Shown: in pieces, positions 5,611-8,959 of the stretch | Numbering within the stretch: the first letter of the stretch is position 1 | Layout: the number at the start of each line of letters is the position of its first letter | Assembly: GCA_021767325.1 (NCBI GenBank) | Contig: JAASTM010000057.1 | Span: forward strand, 1-8,959 | Origin: Spirochaetales bacterium | GTDB lineage: Bacteria > Spirochaetota > Spirochaetia > DSM-16054 > Sediminispirochaetaceae | DNA length: 8,959 nt | Direction: 5' to 3' | Notes under the pieces: model-generated | What the model was told of the DNA's origin: nothing | Seen by the model: only the letters and a program-made list of their open reading frames with translations | Database searches by the model: none | Program-made: the position numbers and the translations under genes

Positions 5611-5621
5611 TGTGCGCACAA
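5610..5621. promoter_or_regulatory. 12-bp perfect palindrome at the toxin start
   Basis: TTGTGCGCACAA is a perfect palindrome that ends at the A of the toxin ATG (minus strand) and lies at the likely transcription start, a few bases after the TATAGT box. An operator for the downstream RHH antitoxin is the natural reading; binding is inferred. Confidence 0.45.
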
Positions 5622-5696
5622 AGTCCACTATAATTCAATGGTTTTTATTCTCTTTTTATCTTGCTTTAGAACTGATTACCATGATGTATGTGGGGA

Positions 5697-5718
5697 AACT
5701 TAGGAAAAACGCTATATA
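5697..5718 (+). repeat. Direct repeat R2 (partial, right 22 bp)
   Basis: Only the right half of the repeat is present: AACTTAGGAAAAACGC followed by TATATA, identical to R1 and R3. The left hairpin arm is replaced by unrelated AT-rich DNA (TGTGGGGA), so this copy has been cut. It lies 26 bp before the hicA -35 box. Confidence 0.8.
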
Positions 5719-5743
5719 TTTTTGTAGTTAGTGACACATATAC

Positions 5744-5780
5744 TTGCCTTTTATAACATTTATGTGTATAATCGGTTATA
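5744..5780 (+). promoter_or_regulatory. hicAB promoter with inverted repeats
   Basis: TTGCCT (5744-5749), 17-nt spacer, TATAAT (5767-5772); the start point would be near 5779, with a leader of about 26 nt. Two inverted pairs surround the boxes: TATAAC (5752-5757) with GTTATA (5775-5780), and ACACATA (5734-5740) with TATGTGT (5761-5767). HicB proteins with a helix-turn-helix autorepress at such sites, so one pair is probably the operator. Confidence 0.5.
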
Positions 5781-5804
5781 TAAAGTAAAGGGGCTTCTAT
5801 ACCG

Positions 5805-5948
5805 ATGAGCGGCAGAGATTTGATGAAAAAGTATAAAGAATATGGATGGCATGTAGTTCGCCAACGTGGCAGCCATGTGAGAATGCATAAGGAGTTAAAG
5901 AAGGGGCTGGAGGGGGCCTTATTAAAGCGGCTCGAGGAGGTGGGATGA
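5805..5948 (+). CDS. hicA: HicA-like toxin with an internal deletion
   Basis: A 47-residue ORF starting MSGRDLMKKYKEYGWHVVRQ, then RGSHVRMHK, then ELKKGLEGALLKRLEEVG. HicA mRNA interferases are normally about 60 residues: between the GSH strand (catalytic histidine, here H24) and the ELKKG helix lies a strand ending in P-V/L-H-G-N/K. That block, roughly 12-16 residues, is absent, and MHK is joined directly to ELKKG without changing the frame. The dsRBD-like fold would lose a central strand, so the toxin is probably inactive. The stop overlaps the hicB start (ATGA). The ORF is short and easily missed. The leader has only a weak GGGG near the right distance for a Shine-Dalgarno. Confidence 0.72.
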   Translation: MSGRDLMKKYKEYGWHVVRQRGSHVRMHKELKKGLEGALLKRLEEVG

Positions 5949-6370
5949 AGTATCATTTTCAAGTGCATGAAGACTCCGATGGTCTGTGGGCCGAATGTAT
6001 AGAGTTAGAGGGGTGTCGGAGCCAAGGCGATACCTTCGAAGAGCTGAAAGAGAATCTTTATGAAGCTCTGAACCTCTATCTGGATGAACCGGCCGGCTCT
6101 AATATGCTGTTTCCTTTACCCGATGCTTCTTTGGATGGAAAACAAGGGATTGTGGCTGTTGAAGTGGAACCAACTATAGCCTTTGCCATGTTGGTACGGC
6201 ATTATCGGATTACACATCGAATGACACAAAAGGAAGCTCAGGAAGCGTTGGGTCTGCCAAACCGGACCAGTTATGCCCGCCTCGAGAAAAAAGGAAATCC
6301 AAGGCTCGACACAATTGAGAAGGTGATCAAGGCGTTTCCTGATTTCCCGCTGCATCAGTGCTTCAGTTAG
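5945..6370 (+). CDS. hicB: HicB antitoxin with C-terminal helix-turn-helix
   Basis: A 141-residue antitoxin. Residues 1-50 form the partial RNase-H-like HicB fold (FQVHEDSDGLWAECIELEG, CRSQGDTFEELKENLYEALN). Residues 75-135 form an Xre-type helix-turn-helix (FAMLVRHYRITHRMTQ, KEAQEALGLPNRTSYARLE, then RLDTIEKVIKAF) that would bind the hicAB promoter. The gene overlaps the hicA stop by 4 nt and has the Shine-Dalgarno GAGGAGG at 5935-5941. HicB looks intact although HicA is shortened, so it may persist as a regulator or as an antidote to HicA proteins made elsewhere. The repeat R3 begins 30 bp after its stop. Confidence 0.88.
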   Translation: MKYHFQVHEDSDGLWAECIELEGCRSQGDTFEELKENLYEALNLYLDEPAGSNMLFPLPDASLDGKQGIVAVEVEPTIAFAMLVRHYRITHRMTQKEAQEALGLPNRTSYARLEKKGNPRLDTIEKVIKAFPDFPLHQCFS

Positions 6371-6399
6371 CCGCGGGGAGCTCTCGGGCCCACTAACAA

Positions 6400-6439
6400 A
6401 AAAGTTGGCACGACGCAACTTAGGAAAAACGCTATATAG
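6400..6439 (+). repeat. Direct repeat R3 (40 bp, complete)
   Basis: Second full copy, identical to R1 across 40 bp. The similarity to R4 continues further right: CTCTAAGGGGGAGCGGAATA and GCCCGCCCC at about 6448-6477. On the minus strand its hairpin (AAGTTG...CAACTT) is followed by six T residues, as in an intrinsic terminator. It lies just beyond the end of the ATPase gene, which is transcribed in that direction. Confidence 0.9.
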
Positions 6440-6512
6440 CAATCAGTCCTCTAAGGGGGAGCGGAATAGCCCGCCCCCAGCCAGAGCGAATGAAGGTCAA
6501 GGTTTGTCCATT

Positions 6513-7823
6513 TTACACCTGCTCTGAGGAGTATTGTAATTTCTTTACCACATCTCCAAAATCGAGAATCTCGCAGTCCGCAATCGCATATTTATTAGAG
6601 AGTTTCGATGCGCGGTATTTATCCTGCAACTCCTGCTTGAGCTGTGTTCGTGTCTGGTTATTCAGCTCTTTCCATTTTATCTCTGAGACAATAATGCGCC
6701 GCATCGATTCGTCGGCGCGCCGGAGGCAATCTAACTCCAGCTCCTTTCCCTCCCAGTACCGTGCAGCGTCGGGAAACAGCGCCCGGTACTCCTTTTCGAG
6801 TGTTACCGCGGCATGGCTGTACACAATCTGCCGTTTCGTCTCTTCTGAATACAGATGCCAGCGGCTGCGGTGAGGGGAGTAGATCGAATACCAGAACCTT
6901 AGGGTGTGGTCGGTAATGGAATAGAGTGTTTTTTTCGTACTCCGTACGCTTTCACCGAAGGGCAATTCTCTTGTAATAAGCGATGCATCAAGGAGCGCCT
7001 GGAGGGGGCGTCCGATATCGGTTTGTTTGGTCTCGAGCTTTTTGGCGATTTCTGACGGCTTGGATGCCCCCCGTCCCAGTGCCTCCAGTATCGAAACCGG
7101 ACGGATTCCGTTGATCTTTTCATCCTTCAGGATCCGATACGGTTCGTTCTCGAACCAAGCGTACTCCGACGAAAATATGGAATCGATGAAGTCGGCGGCG
7201 CTCTGCTGCAGTTCCACGTACTGCCAGTACTTCGGAACGCCTCCGGTAACCGAATATTTTATGAAGTTCTCACGATCTTCCGGATCTGCCTGCATATACT
7301 CTGCGAGACTTGGATAGCCCATCGGCTCGAGGCGGAGTATTCGATCCGCCCTGCCGTACAGCGGAGAAGCGGCATCGAGGAAGAGACTGTGCATCATGCC
7401 GGTGGAGGCGCCGCACAGTACGAGGGCTAAGGAATCCGGTTGTTCATGATCGATCCAGCGCTGAAGTATCGACGGTAAAGAGGGGCTGCTCTCAACGAGA
7501 TATGGGAACTCATCAAGGACAATGGCTGATCTATTCGAGATGCTCGCGAAGAGTTTTAGCATATCGGTCCAGGTTCGAGGCGCGATGTTCACCGGAAAAT
7601 GGTCCTTGAGGTCTGCATATATCTGCTGCAGTTGCAGTGGTTCGCTCGCCTCTATTGCCTGGTTGTAGAGAAGCTTAGCCGATTCTCCCAATTTTCTGAG
7701 AAGGCGGGTTTTTCCTATGCGGCGTCGTCCATACAACACAATGACCCGGGCCGTCCGGAAGTCTTTTTCGAGAATCGAAAGTTCGCGTGTACGATTTACG
7801 AATCTGTCGCGAGTACTCTTCAT
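6513..7823 (-). CDS. AAA+ ATPase of the archaeal-ATPase/DUF234 type
   Basis: A 436-residue P-loop ATPase. The sequence begins RFVNRTRELSILE, the usual start of the PF01637 ATPase domain. Walker A YGRRRIGKT is at 31-39, with K38 and T39; Walker B AIVLDEFPYL has D104-E105. A winged-helix middle includes SILEALGRGASKPSEIAKKL (the LTxIA-type turn). The DUF234-like C-terminal part has a PD-(D/E)XK signature: D365 in ELELDCL, then SEIKWK with E381 and K383. The function of the family is poorly known; nuclease-linked, mobile or defence roles are guesses. An in-frame ATG at 7859 would add 12 residues, but it lies within the -35 box and palindrome, whereas a -10 box ends 6 nt before the ATG at 7823. 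It is the only gene between R3 and R4. Confidence 0.87.
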   Translation of the reverse strand: MKSTRDRFVNRTRELSILEKDFRTARVIVLYGRRRIGKTRLLRKLGESAKLLYNQAIEASEPLQLQQIYADLKDHFPVNIAPRTWTDMLKLFASISNRSAIVLDEFPYLVESSPSLPSILQRWIDHEQPDSLALVLCGASTGMMHSLFLDAASPLYGRADRILRLEPMGYPSLAEYMQADPEDRENFIKYSVTGGVPKYWQYVELQQSAADFIDSIFSSEYAWFENEPYRILKDEKINGIRPVSILEALGRGASKPSEIAKKLETKQTDIGRPLQALLDASLITRELPFGESVRSTKKTLYSITDHTLRFWYSIYSPHRSRWHLYSEETKRQIVYSHAAVTLEKEYRALFPDAARYWEGKELELDCLRRADESMRRIIVSEIKWKELNNQTRTQLKQELQDKYRASKLSNKYAIADCEILDFGDVVKKLQYSSEQV

Positions 7824-7859
7824 ATAAATATTATGCACAACCAACATTATGTTTGTCAA
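7824..7859 (-). promoter_or_regulatory. Leaderless promoter of the DUF234 ATPase
   Basis: On the minus strand a perfect TTGACA (7859-7854), 18-nt spacer, CATAAT (7835-7830), then 6 nt to the ATG at 7823. No Shine-Dalgarno is present. The -35 box lies in the loop of a palindrome. Confidence 0.6.
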
Positions 7860-7871
7860 GCATAATGTTGG
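7841..7871. promoter_or_regulatory. 31-bp palindrome over the ATPase promoter
   Basis: CCAACATTATG (7841-7851) and CATAATGTTGG (7861-7871) are perfect 11-bp inverted arms around a 9-nt centre that contains most of the -35 box. A dimeric protein bound here would block RNA polymerase; autorepression through the winged-helix part of the ATPase is one possible mechanism. Confidence 0.65.
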
Positions 7872-7942
7872 CCTTTCTTACGCCCCCTTTTCTCTAAGCA
7901 TTTTAGCCGATATTCAAATTGAAGTATCAACCAATAGCCCCC

Positions 7943-7982
7943 AAAAGTTGGCACGACGCAACTTAGGAAAAACCCTATATAG
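7943..7982 (+). repeat. Direct repeat R4 (40 bp, complete)
   Basis: Third full copy, with one difference from R1 and R3 (ACCCTATATAG in place of ACGCTATATAG). The shared CTCTAAGGG...GAGCGGAATAGCCCGCCCC extension follows at 7992-8021. Confidence 0.9.
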
Positions 7983-7991
7983 CAAAAGACG

Positions 7992-8115
7992 CTCTAAGGG
8001 GGGAGCGGAATAGCCCGCCCCGGGCGCCTCGCGGAGCGGAGGAGCGGAGCGAGAAGAGCGCCCGGGAGCCCCAGTCTGGGCCCCGCGGCTATGGAGCGCG
8101 GGGGCGCTCCCCCGA
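7992..8115. repeat. GC-rich hairpin block following R4
   Basis: Three structures lie in a row without a gene. At 8000-8021, GGGG and CGG pair with CCG and CCCC around AATAGC, with a bulge. At 8019-8066, CCCGGGCGC pairs perfectly with GCGCCCGGG, with inner CTCGC (8028-8032) and GCGAG (8049-8053). At 8093-8110, GGAGCGC and GCGCTCC enclose a GGGG loop. None is followed by a U-tract. R3 has only the first of them. The block separates the repeat array from the yitT promoter. Confidence 0.7.
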
Positions 8116-8125
8116 TTATATTTGA

Positions 8126-8160
8126 TTGTACAAGGGGTGTGGCTCGGCTATAATGGCGGC
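8126..8160 (+). promoter_or_regulatory. Leaderless promoter of yitT
   Basis: TTGTAC (8126-8131), 17-nt spacer, consensus TATAAT (8149-8154), then 6 nt to the ATG at 8161, with no Shine-Dalgarno. This is the clearest of the leaderless-type promoters in the window. Confidence 0.7.
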
Positions 8161-8959
8161 ATGCAAAGCATCACACGCGCGGTTTCCAAGTACTGGAAGG
8201 ATTACCTGTTTATTTTTGTCGGTTGTTTGATTGCGGCGTTTAGCTTCAATCTGTTTTTGACGCCCAACCGGATTGCCCCGGGCGGGGTCGGCGGTATCGG
8301 GATTATTCTGTTTCACCTGTTCCGGTTTCCGGTGGGGGTGACGATGCTGGCGCTGAACGTGCCGCTGTTTATTGCCGGGATTGTGGTGCACGGGCGGCAC
8401 TTCGGGGTGAAGACGCTGGTGGCGACGGTGCTGCTGTCGGTGCTAATCGATGCGACGGTGTGGGTCCCGCTGCTGACCGAGGACCTTTTGCTGGCGGCGC
8501 TGATGGGAGGAGCGCTGCTGGGGCTGGGGATTGGGATTGTCTTCTCGCGCAATGCCACCACCGGGGGCACCGATTTGATGGCCAAGCTGCTGTCGCATAT
8601 GATCCCATTTATCAGTTTGGGGAAGCTGCTGTTTTTTGTGGACGTGTGTGTGGTGGTGTCGGCGGCGCTGGTGTTCAACAATATCGAGCTGGGCTTGTAT
8701 GCCGGGATTTCGATTTTTGTAGGGGCGCGGGTGATCGACCTGGTGCTGGAGGGCGTGGACTACGCCAAGCTGGCGATTATTATCAGTGACAAGTCGGAGG
8801 AGATTGCCGATGCGCTGCTGGATGGGCTGGAGCGCGGAGTGACCGGGTTGAACGGGCAGGGGATGTACACCCGCAAGTCGAAGAATGTGCTGCTGTGTAT
8901 TACCCGGGCCCGGGAGATGCCCAAGCTGAAGCAGATTATCAAGGCCGCCGATCCGGAGG
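8161..8959 (+). CDS. YitT family membrane protein (DUF161 + DUF2179), 3' end beyond the window
   Basis: The first 266 residues of a YitT-type integral membrane protein. An N-terminal region of about five hydrophobic segments begins KDYLFIFVGCLIAAFSFNLF, with the family motif TPNRIAPGGVGGIG near residues 38-51 and the second signature SRNATTGGTDLMAKLL near 130-145. From about residue 200, the soluble DUF2179 domain follows: AKLAIIISDKSEEIADALL, GLERGVTGLNGQGMY, then NVLLCITRAREMPKLKQII. Family length is about 280-290, so only a short tail is missing. The molecular function is unknown; a transporter or sensor is often supposed. A housekeeping-type gene bordering the island. Confidence 0.9.
   Translation, partial: MQSITRAVSKYWKDYLFIFVGCLIAAFSFNLFLTPNRIAPGGVGGIGIILFHLFRFPVGVTMLALNVPLFIAGIVVHGRHFGVKTLVATVLLSVLIDATVWVPLLTEDLLLAALMGGALLGLGIGIVFSRNATTGGTDLMAKLLSHMIPFISLGKLLFFVDVCVVVSAALVFNNIELGLYAGISIFVGARVIDLVLEGVDYAKLAIIISDKSEEIADALLDGLERGVTGLNGQGMYTRKSKNVLLCITRAREMPKLKQIIKAADPE

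Noticed and set aside
4714..7982. The repeats as integron attC sites of a cassette array
   Set aside because: attC needs RYYYAAC near the left end and GTTRRRY near the right end, with overall palindromicity. Here the order is GTTGGCA then GCAAC, the hexamers do not fit the consensus, and the ~80-bp unit is not palindromic as a whole. No integrase is in the window.
4714..7982. CRISPR array
   Set aside because: Repeats are 700-1550 bp apart with genes in between, not 25-50 bp apart, and no cas genes are seen.
6400..8030. R3-R4 segment as a composite transposon or insertion sequence
   Set aside because: The ends are direct, not inverted, there is no transposase, and target-site duplications were not found on inspection.
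8069..8080. CCCAGTCTGGG as a terminator stem
   Set aside because: The palindrome leaves a one-base loop, so it cannot fold as a hairpin on its own, and no U-tract follows.
8116..8681. Minus-strand frames (79-122 codons) opposite yitT
   Set aside because: They are low-complexity (T/S/P/A-rich) shadows of the membrane-protein gene.

Overview
The window is bacterial chromosome of mixed base composition. The parB-like gene, the deacetylase, both ATPases and yitT are moderately to strongly GC-rich, while one toxin-antitoxin pair is clearly AT-rich. No rRNA, tRNA or other taxonomic marker is present. The mix of DUF4143 and DUF234 ATPases, a free Rpn-type tail, a YitT-family protein and small TA modules suits an anaerobic bacterium, possibly a spirochaete; this is a low-confidence guess.

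Layout. The left part (1-3050) is an accessory region: a DUF4143 ATPase/nuclease-fold gene (+) behind two tandem palindromes; a collapsed FitA-FitB module (-); an orphan ribbon-helix-helix protein (+); a small ORF overlapping a nucleotidyltransferase gene (-); and a free-standing Rpn/DUF4351-like C-terminal tail (+) with its own promoter. The middle (3174-4713) holds a NodB-type polysaccharide deacetylase and a stand-alone ParB-like protein, both (+). From 4714 to about 8115 four direct copies (one partial) of a 40-bp repeat separate three modules: a BrnT/BrnA-like TA pair (-), a HicA-HicB pair (+) whose hicA has an internal deletion, and a DUF234-type ATPase (-). After the last repeat and a GC-rich hairpin block comes yitT (+), cut by the window end.

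How it works together. Most of the accessory genes belong to toxin-antitoxin, ATPase or nucleotidyltransferase families, and at least two modules are visibly broken (fitAB, hicA), so the region looks like a defence or TA island under turnover. Two patterns go beyond gene content. First, six unrelated genes have a sigma70-type -10 box ending only 6 nt (8 nt for parB) before an ATG with no Shine-Dalgarno, which predicts leaderless mRNAs and resets several start codons. Other genes here (fitA, hicB, the brnA-like gene, the Rpn tail) have clear Shine-Dalgarno sequences, so the region mixes both initiation modes. Second, both ATPase genes carry perfect inverted repeats in their leaderless promoters, as expected for tightly controlled, possibly autoregulated single-gene units.
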